A DNA stretch of 64,000 nt from Hymenobacter sp. HSC-4F20 (GTDB lineage Bacteria; Bacteroidota; Bacteroidia; Cytophagales; Hymenobacteraceae). Below, one piece after another: positions 43,183 to 51,447 of this stretch. Numbering within the stretch: the first letter of the stretch is position 1; each line of letters starts with the position of its first letter. Location: contig NZ_JAHZTD010000001.1 of the NCBI RefSeq assembly GCF_019599275.1, positions 1,860,001 to 1,924,000 on the forward strand. The letters are read 5' to 3'. The notes below the pieces were generated by a model, which did no database searches, was not told the DNA's origin, and was given only the letters and a program-made list of their open reading frames with translations. The position numbers and the translations under genes are program-made.

Positions 43183-44199
43183 TCAGGAAGCGGAGGCCAG
43201 CTCTACCTGGTTGCTGCTAGTGACGAAGTGGTAGCGCACTTCGTAGAAGCCCGTATCCAGCACCCGATCCAGCATAACCACGCTCTCAATCTCAAAAGGC
43301 AATCCTCGGGCTGCTACGCGCACCGGGTTCAGGCTGCGCTGCAAGGTAATTTCCTCGCGGGCGATGTGCAAAGCGGCCGTTTCACTAGCGGCCTGCACCC
43401 GCACGTAGAACAGGTTGGCCAGCGGAAACTGCCGGTGTTCCCGAATTTCACCGTCCCAATTATCAAAGTTGTCTAGCTCCGGGGGAAAGGTACTGGCATA
43501 GCGCTCATCCAGCACTTTCTGCTTCACGCGGTGGTAGGCAACGGGCGTATTCAGCCGGTGGGTGATAAGCTTAACCAAGTGGCTAACTTCCAGCTGGGGC
43601 CCTTGCTCCACCAAGCTCCCGCGGTGATAGAGCCCAAACAGGTTTTCCTGCTCGTTGTGGGTTACTACCACGCCGCTTTTGGCGGCCACCTCGTGTAAAG
43701 CCTCTTCGTAGAGGTGTGGGGCAGCGTAGAGCTGGCCCCAACGGTTGTCAGGGGGCAACAGCACACCGAACTCTGCCGGCGGCGTGAGCACCATAGTAGA
43801 GGAATTGTTGCCCTCGAAGATGCGGGGATAGAACTGCTTAAGCTGGCTAAAACTCAGGCTGGCTACCCACAGCGCCAAAGTTGTGCGGTGCACCCGGAAC
43901 GTGCCTGCCTCACTGCTCACGTAGTAGCCAATGGAGGTAAAGCGGCTGGCCTGGTTGAGCGGCAGGGTAATAACCTGGGGCTCATTTTCGGCGTTCAAAC
44001 CAAAAAAACACGGGTGTCCCTGGTCAGCTAATTGAAGAACGTAGAGCCCGTAAGGAATATATTCCTGGACTCCTGACAGCGAGGCACCCCGGTACTCCGC
44101 TTCTTGTTTTTTTACCTCACCGGCTAGTTGTACCAATGAGTCGTACGCAAACAGTTCCTCAATTTTTCTCAACCCATGCATGATAGAGACACTATTCAT
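43183..44199 (-). CDS. Protein of unknown function (338 residues)
   Basis: I do not recognise this family. The protein has no signal peptide or membrane helix and a mixed alpha/beta composition; the start at 44199 (MNSVSIMHGLRK) could also be the Met six codons later. Segments with some regularity are YIPYGLYVLQLADQGHPCFFGLN, SSTMVLTPPAEFGVLLPP and WDGEIREHRQFPLANLFYVRVQ. It is single, 107 bp downstream of the divergent-facing topB start region, and its upstream region is strikingly AT-rich with nested inverted repeats, which suggests regulated expression. A role in envelope or stress response cannot be judged. Confidence 0.7.
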   Translation of the reverse strand: MNSVSIMHGLRKIEELFAYDSLVQLAGEVKKQEAEYRGASLSGVQEYIPYGLYVLQLADQGHPCFFGLNAENEPQVITLPLNQASRFTSIGYYVSSEAGTFRVHRTTLALWVASLSFSQLKQFYPRIFEGNNSSTMVLTPPAEFGVLLPPDNRWGQLYAAPHLYEEALHEVAAKSGVVVTHNEQENLFGLYHRGSLVEQGPQLEVSHLVKLITHRLNTPVAYHRVKQKVLDERYASTFPPELDNFDNWDGEIREHRQFPLANLFYVRVQAASETAALHIAREEITLQRSLNPVRVAARGLPFEIESVVMLDRVLDTGFYEVRYHFVTSSNQVELASAS

Positions 44200-44528
44200 T
44201 TTGCATTATACGGCAATATATTATGATACTGCCGACTTTATACAATTAATAATGCAATATATAGTGAGTAAAGTTACATATATAACGGCATCACATATCA
44301 TTTATAAATTTGTATATCAATACATTAGCAGGCTATACTGCTCGTAACCCCGGGAGAAATAAATGTAAGTAACTACATCAGTTTCGCTACCCAGTTGCTG
44401 TACCAGGCCCAACCACGATGGCGGGCGGCCCCAGTACGAACCCCTGTTGGCATTTGTAGCTCGGCCGTTGCCTCCAATTGCCAACCTTGTGCGTATAGGC
44501 GTGTTTTGGCCTTTTCTGCTCCTGATTC
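44200..44528. other. AT-rich divergent intergenic region
   Basis: 329 bp between the unknown protein (-) and the DUF1206 gene (+). Positions ~44200-44335 are far richer in A and T than the surroundings and include several TATA-like runs; the rest is GC-rich with no conserved frame. It should hold both promoters. See the inverted repeat at 44201-44257. Confidence 0.5.
44201..44257 (-). promoter_or_regulatory. Nested inverted repeats upstream of the unknown protein
   Basis: TTGCATTAT (44201-44209) is complementary to ATAATGCAA (44249-44257), and inside it CGGCA (44211-44215) pairs with TGCCG (44230-44234). The pair begins 1 bp from the start codon of the 338-residue protein. It could be a repressor site or a leader RNA hairpin. 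Confidence 0.4.
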
Positions 44529-45356
44529 ATGGCTTGGGTGTCTTTTCTGCCCGATTTGCTTCCCTCCCCAGCTACCAGCCTGAAGGCGGGGGCCCGTTAT
44601 GGCTTTGCCTCGCTCGGGTTTGTGTACTTGGTTTTGGGCGGACTGGCCACACTGGCGGCGCTGGGAGTGCGCGGTAGCACAACGCCTAACCAGCGGGAAG
44701 TATTTGAGACGATTCAGCATATGCCCCTGGGTCAGGTTTTGCTGTGGCTGGTGGCTGGCGGGCTGCTGGGCTACGTAGCGTGGCGCTTGGCGCAAGCCCT
44801 GCTCGACACCGAAAACAAGGGCCTGAGCCTGACCGGTGTGGCGGTTCGCGGGTTTTATTTGTGTAGTGGTGTACTGTATGCGCTGCTGGCCTTCTACGCG
44901 GGTAAAATGGCTTGGTACGGTCGGCTGCCCCGGGAAGAGGATGCGGGCCGCTCCCTTCTGCAACGGGTGCTACACCATCCGCACGGCCAGGGGTGGCTGG
45001 CCCTCATTGGGGTAGTAGTGCTAAGTGCCGGCCTGCTCCAGCTGTACCGCGCCTGGTCCGGTAAATTTGACACGGACATCAACGGCCGCCCACTCACCCC
45101 GGCGCAACGGCGGGTAGTCTACCATATGGGCCAAGTGGGATACAGCGCACGGAGCGTGGTGCTAGGCATTATGGGCTACTTCTGCTTTCTGGCCGCTCAC
45201 CACGCCAACAGCAACGAAATCCGAGACACGGAAGGCTGCTTCAACGCTCTTCAGGCCCTGGGGCCAGCCGCCTTGGGCACCGTGGCTATTGGCCTGGCTC
45301 TGTATGGCCTGTACCTGCTTATCCAGGCCCGGTTTCCGAGGTTGGGCAATGTATAG
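44529..45356 (+). CDS. DUF1206 family membrane protein
   Basis: A 275-residue integral membrane protein with six predicted helices in three similar pairs (GFASLGFVYLVLGGLATLAAL; VLLWLVAGGLLGYVAWRLAQAL; VAVRGFYLCSGVLYALLAFYAG; WLALIGVVVLSAGLLQLYRAW; and two more). Each pair has the (R/Y)-x-G-(F/Y)-x3-G pattern followed by W/Y-R-x2-(Q/Y), which is the DUF1206 repeat. Function of the family is unknown. It stands alone, with a SUMF-type gene convergent 45 bp away. Confidence 0.85.
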   Translation: MAWVSFLPDLLPSPATSLKAGARYGFASLGFVYLVLGGLATLAALGVRGSTTPNQREVFETIQHMPLGQVLLWLVAGGLLGYVAWRLAQALLDTENKGLSLTGVAVRGFYLCSGVLYALLAFYAGKMAWYGRLPREEDAGRSLLQRVLHHPHGQGWLALIGVVVLSAGLLQLYRAWSGKFDTDINGRPLTPAQRRVVYHMGQVGYSARSVVLGIMGYFCFLAAHHANSNEIRDTEGCFNALQALGPAALGTVAIGLALYGLYLLIQARFPRLGNV

Positions 45357-45401
45357 CCGCGCGCTACCCTCCACCAAATGGCCTTGTAGCTGAGCCGCTG
45401 C

Positions 45402-46364
45402 TTACTCGGCTGCTTTCCGCTGCATGCGTACCGTGGCCACGCACCGCAGTCCCAACCAGCTTTGGGGCCCCTGATACAGCTGGCGCGCTTGCAGCGTAAG
45501 CCCCTGTACGGAGCTTCGGTACGAGCCACCCTTGGCCACGCCTTTAGTAGCCGTCAGTTCGGCCACATTGCCGATAATCTGCTGCAAGCCAACTCCGTTT
45601 GGCGGCCCGGCGGTGGTAAGCTGTAACGGAAACAGCTGCTTTGGCGGGGGGCAGGTAAATACTTGGTTGCTGCCGGCCAGGTAATAGTTTTCCCGCAGGT
45701 TGAAGGGCAGTTCGTAGACTACCTCGGTGGCTGGATGTGGTAGCTGTTGCGCCTCCAGGCAAGCCAGCAGGTTGTCGGCCTGGGCTAGCTTCTGGCCTTT
45801 AGGCTTGCGGGCCGGCCGGGTTTGCACTACCTCAAACGGCCGGCTACCTGCCCCCCCCCCCCCCGGCCGCCGCCTGCTCCCACTCGGCTTCGGTAGGCAG
45901 GCGGTATTCCACCCTGACCGTATACGCGCACAGCTCGGGATGCTGCTTCCGAAAGTCTGGACCCTGAAAGTAGGCCTGGTTCACAACGGCGCTCCGCCAC
46001 CGGCAATAGGCCTGGGCCTGCTCATAGCTGATGTTAGTAGCCGGGTAATACCGGTACCCGGCGCCCGGAAGTACGACTGCGGTGCCTGGGCCTGCTCGGG
46101 GTCAACGATGGGGTGCCACCCGGTCGAGTCGGGCAGTTGGCTCTGGTAGAATGCCAGGGTCGAGTCGCGCCGGATGAAGTGCAGGTACTCCAGCCAATGA
46201 ATATTGGCTACCTCCGTTTCATCGACAAATAGATTTTCGGCTACCCGCACCGTACCGGGCGGCTCCGGCAGCAGGGGCGTGGTTCTGGTTGAGCGGCTTG
46301 CTTGCGCCCATCCTGTTACTGGCAGGAGCACTGCCAGCAGGCAACTCACCTGGCTTTTCTTCAT
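45402..46364 (-). pseudogene. Secreted SUMF1/formylglycine-generating-enzyme-like protein, broken by two frameshifts
   Basis: The N-terminal frame (from ATG 46364) has a signal peptide (MKKSQVSCLLAVLLPVTGWA) and the SUMF start PGTVRVAENLFVDETEVANI. Near 46055 the match moves to another frame (GYRYYPATNISYEQAQAYC, then YRLPTEAEWEQAAAG), one base being missing. At a run of 14 C (45851-45864) it moves back, one base being extra, and finishes with IIGNVAELTATKGVAKGGSY and LGLRCVATV. The outer parts share one frame, so the two shifts compensate. SUMF-domain proteins of Bacteroidota include gliding-related lipoproteins; no enzyme activity is claimed. As read, translation stops after 127 residues. 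Sequencing error, pseudogene or slippage are all possible. Confidence 0.75.
45851..45864. repeat. Homopolymer run of 14 C (14 G on the coding strand)
   Basis: The run lies inside the broken SUMF-type gene, directly after the WEQAAAG codons. With 13 or 16 bases the middle and last segments would join in frame; with 14 a stop follows within three codons. Long G/C runs are prone to slippage in cells and to miscalling by sequencers. Confidence 0.9.
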
Positions 46365-46532
46365 AGTAAGTTATGCACTTAATGCAGCCCCCCGGGCCAG
46401 TCCCGGACTTTAGCAGCAAGGGTAGCCAAAGATACCCCTGGTCCGCTTCCTCCCAAGGAAAAACGTCAGCCCAGGTTTCGGCGAAACCACTGTCCGTTGC
46501 GTATCCTTTTCAAATTCGTTGCTCAGAGCTGT

Positions 46533-46961
46533 ATGTGGTGGATGTTTTCGTTGCTGGCCGCATTGTCAGCCGCTGTGGTAGTTACGCTTTCCAAGGTTGG
46601 CGTCAAGAATATTGAAGCAAGCGTGGCGTTTGCCGTTCAATCGGTGCTGATTGTGGCCGTGGCCTGGGGCGTGGTGGCGTGGCAGGGACACCTGGGCCAA
46701 GTTGCCCAAATTGACCGGCGCACCTGGCTGTTTCTGGTGGCGGCCGGCGTCATTACCTGCCTTTCTTCGCTGTTCTCCTTTCAAGCCCTGAAGCTGGGGC
46801 TGGCATCGCGCACGTCATCCTTCGATAAGATTTCCCTGGTTTTCTCGATTCTGCTGGCCGTGTTTTTTCTGAAAGAAAAAGTAACCTGGCAGGTGGTGGT
46901 GGGCGCCGTGCTGATGGCTGGTGGGGCCGTGCTGATTGCCTTCACCCGCAGCAATGACTAG
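46533..46961 (+). CDS. Half-size EamA family transporter
   Basis: A 142-residue protein with about four to five hydrophobic helices (FSLLAALSAAVVVTLSKVGV; SVLIVAVAWGVVAW; LFLVAAGVITCLSSLFSFQAL; ISLVFSILLAVFFL; VVVGAVLMAGGAVLIAF), matching a single EamA (DUF6) domain rather than the usual ten-helix double domain. FFLKEKVTWQVVVGAVLMAGG is the family's conserved end. Such short members are thought to act as dimers exporting small metabolites; the substrate is unknown. The ATG at 46533 (MWWMFSLLA) is preferred to 46497, which adds non-hydrophobic residues. Confidence 0.85.
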   Translation: MWWMFSLLAALSAAVVVTLSKVGVKNIEASVAFAVQSVLIVAVAWGVVAWQGHLGQVAQIDRRTWLFLVAAGVITCLSSLFSFQALKLGLASRTSSFDKISLVFSILLAVFFLKEKVTWQVVVGAVLMAGGAVLIAFTRSND

Positions 46962-47065
46962 CCGGGCGCTTAGTAGCTGGCCAGCAGCAGCTCAGCCGGA
47001 CCGTATTCTTCGAAATAGATGGCGTTCATCAGACCTGTTCTACCCTATGCGCAAGTCCGGCGCAT

Positions 47066-47099
47066 AAAAAAACCACCGCACCCAATGGATGCGGCGGTT
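47066..47099 (-). terminator. Intrinsic terminator after the carbonic anhydrase gene
   Basis: AACCACCGCA (47071-47080) pairs with TGCGGCGGTT (47090-47099) with one wobble; on the - strand the stem runs into seven T (complement of 47066-47072). It is 64 bp beyond the carbonic anhydrase stop. Confidence 0.8.
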
Positions 47100-47162
47100 C
47101 CACACATCGAAAGCGCACTCCCCTCAGACTACGCCCGATGATTCAGTTGATGTTTGCATGAC

Positions 47163-47936
47163 TTAGCTGGGCTGGTTTTGCAGCTCCTGCCCTTCCTTCT
47201 TGCTGCCCTTACCGTTGGGAGTAGGCCCATCGGTAAGAGTGGGCTTGTCGTCGGTGAGCGTGGGCTGGCCGGTTTCCTTTTCCAGCACTTCCGCAGCATG
47301 GTTGATTGCTTCGCGGCCGTAGATGTGCTCCAGTTCTACAATCAGGTCTTCTTCTACCTTCAAGTCCTTGAGCAGGCCTTCCTTGATGTCGTACACCAGC
47401 CCGTGCAGTCGCGGAGGTTTGGGCCCTTTGCGAGCATTCTGGATGATGTTGGTTTTGGCCAGGTTGCGCACCTGCTCAATAACGTTCAGCTCGACTAGCC
47501 GGCGCAGGCGGGCTTCCTCGTCGGCAATCCGTAGGAATTCCGTTTCGTGCACCCGGATTACGTCGCGGATGTTAGTGAGCCAGCCGTCGATGAGGCCATA
47601 TTGCTTGTTGCTGGCGGCGGCAGCTACCCCGCCGCAGCCGTAGTGACCAACCACCATAATATCTTCTACGCCCAGCACTTCCACGGCATACTGCAGTACC
47701 GACAGCAGGTTGTAGTCGGTATGAATGACCAGGTTGGCGATGTTGCGGTGCACGAACATTTCACCAGGACCGGTGCCGGTAATGGCCGAGGCCGGCACGC
47801 GCGAGTCGGAGCAGCCGATGAACAGGTATTTAGGCTGTTGGCCGTTAGCGAGGCGGTTGAAGAAGTCCGGGTCCTGGGCTCGTTTTCCCTCAACCCATTT
47901 GCGGTTATTTTCCAGAATTGGCTCGATGCCTTTCAT
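47163..47936 (-). CDS. can: Beta-class carbonic anhydrase
   Basis: A 257-residue enzyme that interconverts CO2 and bicarbonate. Zinc ligands and the Asp/Arg dyad are visible: GCSDSRVP (Cys42, Asp44, Arg46) and GHYGCGGV (His98, Cys101); HRNIANLV is also conserved. The last ~35 residues are a polar tail with PTLTD repeated twice, beyond the usual family end. It lies 106 bp downstream of a SulP anion transporter on the same strand, a pairing that suggests bicarbonate handling. AATTCCCCAC precedes the ATG. Confidence 0.95.
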   Translation of the reverse strand: MKGIEPILENNRKWVEGKRAQDPDFFNRLANGQQPKYLFIGCSDSRVPASAITGTGPGEMFVHRNIANLVIHTDYNLLSVLQYAVEVLGVEDIMVVGHYGCGGVAAAASNKQYGLIDGWLTNIRDVIRVHETEFLRIADEEARLRRLVELNVIEQVRNLAKTNIIQNARKGPKPPRLHGLVYDIKEGLLKDLKVEEDLIVELEHIYGREAINHAAEVLEKETGQPTLTDDKPTLTDGPTPNGKGSKKEGQELQNQPS

Positions 47937-48042
47937 ACGTGGGGAATTGGTGAGTTAAAAGATGTGACGTGCGGTAGCGGGTAGGGCAAGTGCAACTTGT
48001 TGCCGCCAGCGGCTCGGCCGGTGGCGACTTTGCGGCACTAAC

Positions 48043-49650
48043 TTAGTGCCCCAGCACTTGCACCTGCTCAATACCCCGTAGCTCTACGGTAATACCGCGC
48101 TCCGGGGCTGAAAGTCGGAAGTTCTCAATGGCTTCCAGCACATCATAGTCAATAAACGAGGAATCGGAGCCATCAATGAGTACGTGCGACTCCCGCGGCA
48201 ATTCGTTCAGCAGCTTTACAATACTGGCCTTGTTCAAGAACGTGACTTGCTCCGACAATTTTAGGTGCAATGGGCCAGGCTGCTGGGCGGCCGGCCGGCT
48301 CAGGAAGTACGCCGATTCATAGTTGGCCTTCAGAATGTAAAAGATACCAACTACCAGACCGATGGTAACGCCCTTGAGCAGGTCCGTAAACAAAATGGCA
48401 ATGATGGTGACAATGAACGGCAAAAACTGTTGCCAGCCCAGGTTCCACTGGGTGCGGTACAGAGCCGGCTTGGTTAGCTTATAGCCTACTACCAGCAGCA
48501 CAGCCGCCAGGGCCGACAGCGGAATCTGGTTGAGCACAGACTCCAGAAACAGCAGGCTGGTCAGCAGCAGCAAGCCATGAAAGAATGCCGACAGGCGGGT
48601 TTGACCACCGGCATTGATGTTGGCGGAGCTGCGCACAATTACGGCCGTCATGGGTAGGCCCCCGAGCAACCCACTCACGATGTTGCCTACCCCCTGGGCC
48701 AACAGCTCCCGGTTAGGGGGCGTCACGCGCTTGTAGGGGTCAAGCTTGTCGACGGCCTCCACGCTGAGCAGGGTTTCCAGCGAAGCTACAATAGCAATAG
48801 TAAAAGCAACCGTGTAGGTAGCGGGGCGGGAAAAGGCCATCCAGTCGGGGGAGGTAAAGAGGCCCGTGAAGTCTGACCACGCCGTGATATTGGGCAGACT
48901 TACCAGGTGTTCGGGACGAATCCGCAGCACGGGGGCGGCTACATCGAGGATGTTGTTGAGGCCAATGGAGAGCACCACTACAATGAGGGCTCCGGGTACC
49001 AGCCGCAGCATTCTAACCTGCTTGCTGAGCACATTGTCCCAGAAGAGCAGCACTGACAGCGAAACCAGACCTACCAGGGCCGAGCCGGCGCTAATCCCTC
49101 GCATAGCAGCCTGAATGGCCGTGAAGGTGTTCCGCCCGTCAAACTGCAGGAAGTTCATATCCTCGAAGTAGTCGGCATCGGCCCCCACAAAGTGCGGAAT
49201 CTGCTTCAGAAGCAGAATCAGGCCGATGGCGGCCAGCATTCCGCGGATGACAGACGTGGGAAAGTACAACCCAATGATGCCCGCTTTTACTGCCCCTAGC
49301 ACCAGCTGCAGGCCCCCGGCAATGACGGTAGCGGCCAGTACGGCCTCAAAAGACCCCAACGTTTTGATGGCCGTCAGCATGATGGCCGTCAGGCCCGCGG
49401 CGGGGCCACTCACGCTGAGTTGGGAGCCGCTTAGCCAGGATACGAGCACGCCGCCTACAATACCGGCAATAATGCCAGCTAGCAAGGGTGCTCCTGACGC
49501 CAGTGAAATACCCAGACATAGGGGCAAGGCTACCAGGAATACAACCAGACCGGCGGGCAGGTCCTTGTTGAGCGTTTTCCAGGGCGAGGTAGGAACCCCA
49601 ACCAGTTGTGAGGCAACCGACGTTTCGGAAACCGGGGTAGCTTTGAGCAT
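48043..49650 (-). CDS. SulP family anion transporter with STAS domain
   Basis: A 535-residue permease; the ATG at 49650 (MLKATPVSETS) is used. About twelve to fourteen helices begin at LPAGLVVFLVALPLCLGISLASGAPLLAG, the SulP signature region, with GPAAGLTAIM close behind. The C-terminal ~90 residues form a STAS domain (EQVTFLNKASIVKLLNELP; VLIDGSDSSFIDYDVLEAIENF). SulP proteins carry sulfate, bicarbonate or other anions; the adjacent carbonic anhydrase favours bicarbonate (BicA-like), an inference from context. Confidence 0.92.
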   Translation of the reverse strand: MLKATPVSETSVASQLVGVPTSPWKTLNKDLPAGLVVFLVALPLCLGISLASGAPLLAGIIAGIVGGVLVSWLSGSQLSVSGPAAGLTAIMLTAIKTLGSFEAVLAATVIAGGLQLVLGAVKAGIIGLYFPTSVIRGMLAAIGLILLLKQIPHFVGADADYFEDMNFLQFDGRNTFTAIQAAMRGISAGSALVGLVSLSVLLFWDNVLSKQVRMLRLVPGALIVVVLSIGLNNILDVAAPVLRIRPEHLVSLPNITAWSDFTGLFTSPDWMAFSRPATYTVAFTIAIVASLETLLSVEAVDKLDPYKRVTPPNRELLAQGVGNIVSGLLGGLPMTAVIVRSSANINAGGQTRLSAFFHGLLLLTSLLFLESVLNQIPLSALAAVLLVVGYKLTKPALYRTQWNLGWQQFLPFIVTIIAILFTDLLKGVTIGLVVGIFYILKANYESAYFLSRPAAQQPGPLHLKLSEQVTFLNKASIVKLLNELPRESHVLIDGSDSSFIDYDVLEAIENFRLSAPERGITVELRGIEQVQVLGH

Positions 49651-49836
49651 ATACTGAGGGGATGTGGGAGGAGCAGATGGGGACGGTACGCTGGGAAGCA
49701 CTACTAACCCCAATGCAAGTCTACAGCCCTCTTGTTAAGACCTAATTAAAAGTCAATTAAAAGGGTATTAAAAACTTATTTATTTGTAAATCAAGCGAAT
49801 AATAGCAACCTATATCGTTTTACTGCTCTCTTCATG

Positions 49837-51243
49837 CTAGATCACTGCCGCGGGCAGCACAAGGGTTACGGCAGTACCATGAGCGAGCTGGCTTTCCACG
49901 TGTACTTCTCCTTCGTGCAGCTCCATAATCTTGGCCGTGAGAGGCAGCCCAATGCCGTGACCAGGCACGTTGCGCACAGCATCGGCCCGGAAGAAGGGCA
50001 CAAATACTTGCTGGCGGTCGGCCTCGCTCATGCCTACGCCCTGGTCGCGCACTTCCAGCCGGATCTGGGTCAGGGAGGCCGTGAGGGTAGCTACCACTGG
50101 CTCCGTGCACCCCACCGAGAATTTGCAGGCATTTTCCAGAATATTAAGGAAGGCCGACAGCAGCAGTGCCTCATTGCCCAGCACCCCGTAGGGCACTCGG
50201 CGGCGGTTATTGGCAGGTTCCCTAAAGTCCAGGTCGATGCGGCAGGTAGGATGACGGCGGTGCACCTCCTCGTGGGCCTGCAGCAGCAGTTCGTCGAGGC
50301 GGATGAGGGTGCGCGGTACCTGAGAAGGGTCGTCGGAGGCGCGGGCAATCTGAAGCAGACCGTTGGTAAGGTCCTTGAGCAGGCGAGCCGCGTCGAGGGT
50401 GCTTTGCAGCACCCGGCGGTACTCCTGGGGCGTACGCTCCTGCTGGAGCAGGGCCACCTCCAGTTGCCCGATAATGGCCGTGAGCGGGGTGCGCAGCTCG
50501 TGGGAAGCGTCGCGCACAAAAGTGCGCTGCCCGGCAAAGGCCGTTTCCAGCCGGTTTAGCAAGCTGTTGAAGCGCTGGGCCAGTAATGATACCTCGTCCT
50601 GACCGTCGGCCTGGGAAAGGCGGCGGTGCAGGTCGGAGGCCGTGATGCTGTCCACCTCTTGGATGATGCGCTGCATGGGCTTGAGGGCCTGCCCGGCAAA
50701 AAAGAACCCCCCGATGCCCACAATAACAAAGGACGCCAGCAGGCCCGATAGCAGCACCGTGAGCAGGTCGTGCATCTTCTGCCGGCTGTCGGCATCCACG
50801 GAGGAAGCCACCACCACGAAGTCGCCCCGCTCAGCGTCGCGGTAGAGCAGGCCCACGGTCTGGCGGTAGTCGTCCTCCAGCAGCACCTCCCGGCCATCTT
50901 CGCGCACTGACCGCAGCAGCTCCTGCGGAATCTGCTCGCGCCCGTCGCGCCCTTCTTTGAATACTACCCGGTTATGAGCGTCGAACACGCGTACCTCCTC
51001 CTCGGGTAGCGTCCGGTAGAACTGCCGCAGGTAGCGCCGGTAGGAAGCCCGGCTTTCCTCGTCGGCGCGGTTGGTGCCATCCAGGTACACGTGGGCCACG
51101 ATGCGGGCCCGGGCAAACAGGCTTTCACTGAAAAACTCCCGCCGCGAGTGGTACGTGAAGTAGTAGATGACCAGCGAGAACAGCAGCAGCGTCACGGCCA
51201 GAATTAGGGCGAACTGCAACGTGAGGCGGGTGCGGATAGTCAT
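49837..51243 (-). CDS. Membrane sensor histidine kinase
   Basis: A 468-residue kinase with start at 51243 (MTIRTRLTLQFALILAV). A first helix (~10-28), a periplasmic sensor stretch, a second helix near 165-190 (LLSGLLASFVIVGIGGFFFAG), a HAMP domain (LKPMQRIIQEVDSITASDL), then the dimerisation/phosphoacceptor box RDASHELRTPLTAIIGQLEVA and the ATPase domain with NILENACKFS, RDQGVGMSEADRQQVF and GHGIGLPLTAKIMELHEG. It would phosphorylate the OmpR-type regulator encoded upstream. The signal is unknown. Confidence 0.93.
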   Translation of the reverse strand: MTIRTRLTLQFALILAVTLLLFSLVIYYFTYHSRREFFSESLFARARIVAHVYLDGTNRADEESRASYRRYLRQFYRTLPEEEVRVFDAHNRVVFKEGRDGREQIPQELLRSVREDGREVLLEDDYRQTVGLLYRDAERGDFVVVASSVDADSRQKMHDLLTVLLSGLLASFVIVGIGGFFFAGQALKPMQRIIQEVDSITASDLHRRLSQADGQDEVSLLAQRFNSLLNRLETAFAGQRTFVRDASHELRTPLTAIIGQLEVALLQQERTPQEYRRVLQSTLDAARLLKDLTNGLLQIARASDDPSQVPRTLIRLDELLLQAHEEVHRRHPTCRIDLDFREPANNRRRVPYGVLGNEALLLSAFLNILENACKFSVGCTEPVVATLTASLTQIRLEVRDQGVGMSEADRQQVFVPFFRADAVRNVPGHGIGLPLTAKIMELHEGEVHVESQLAHGTAVTLVLPAAVI

Positions 51244-51350
51244 GCTGGAAAGAATAAGGAGTAAGGAAGCAGGAATACGCCAGCCGCAGAATCGGATAAG
51301 CAACAGATGCGGTAGAACAGCCGGCAGCGTGGGAGTACCATTCTAGCACA

Positions 51351-51399
51351 AGGCGCACGGGAACTGCCTCCCGGACTGGGCGAAGCATTCCGTGCGCCT
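51351..51399. repeat. Inverted repeat between response regulator and histidine kinase genes
   Basis: AGGCGCACGG (51351-51360) is complementary to CCGTGCGCCT (51390-51399); 29 nt lie between. No T run follows, so it is a weak or attenuating hairpin in the 204-bp gap rather than a standard terminator. Confidence 0.5.
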
Positions 51400-51447
51400 C
51401 GCGCCGAACTGCTCCTCTCCTTCCTCAGGCTTTCTTTCTCATTGCAC

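Noticed and set aside
44373..44963. Open frame of 196 codons on the - strand
   Set aside because: It overlaps the DUF1206 gene on the other strand and has no motif or proper start context.
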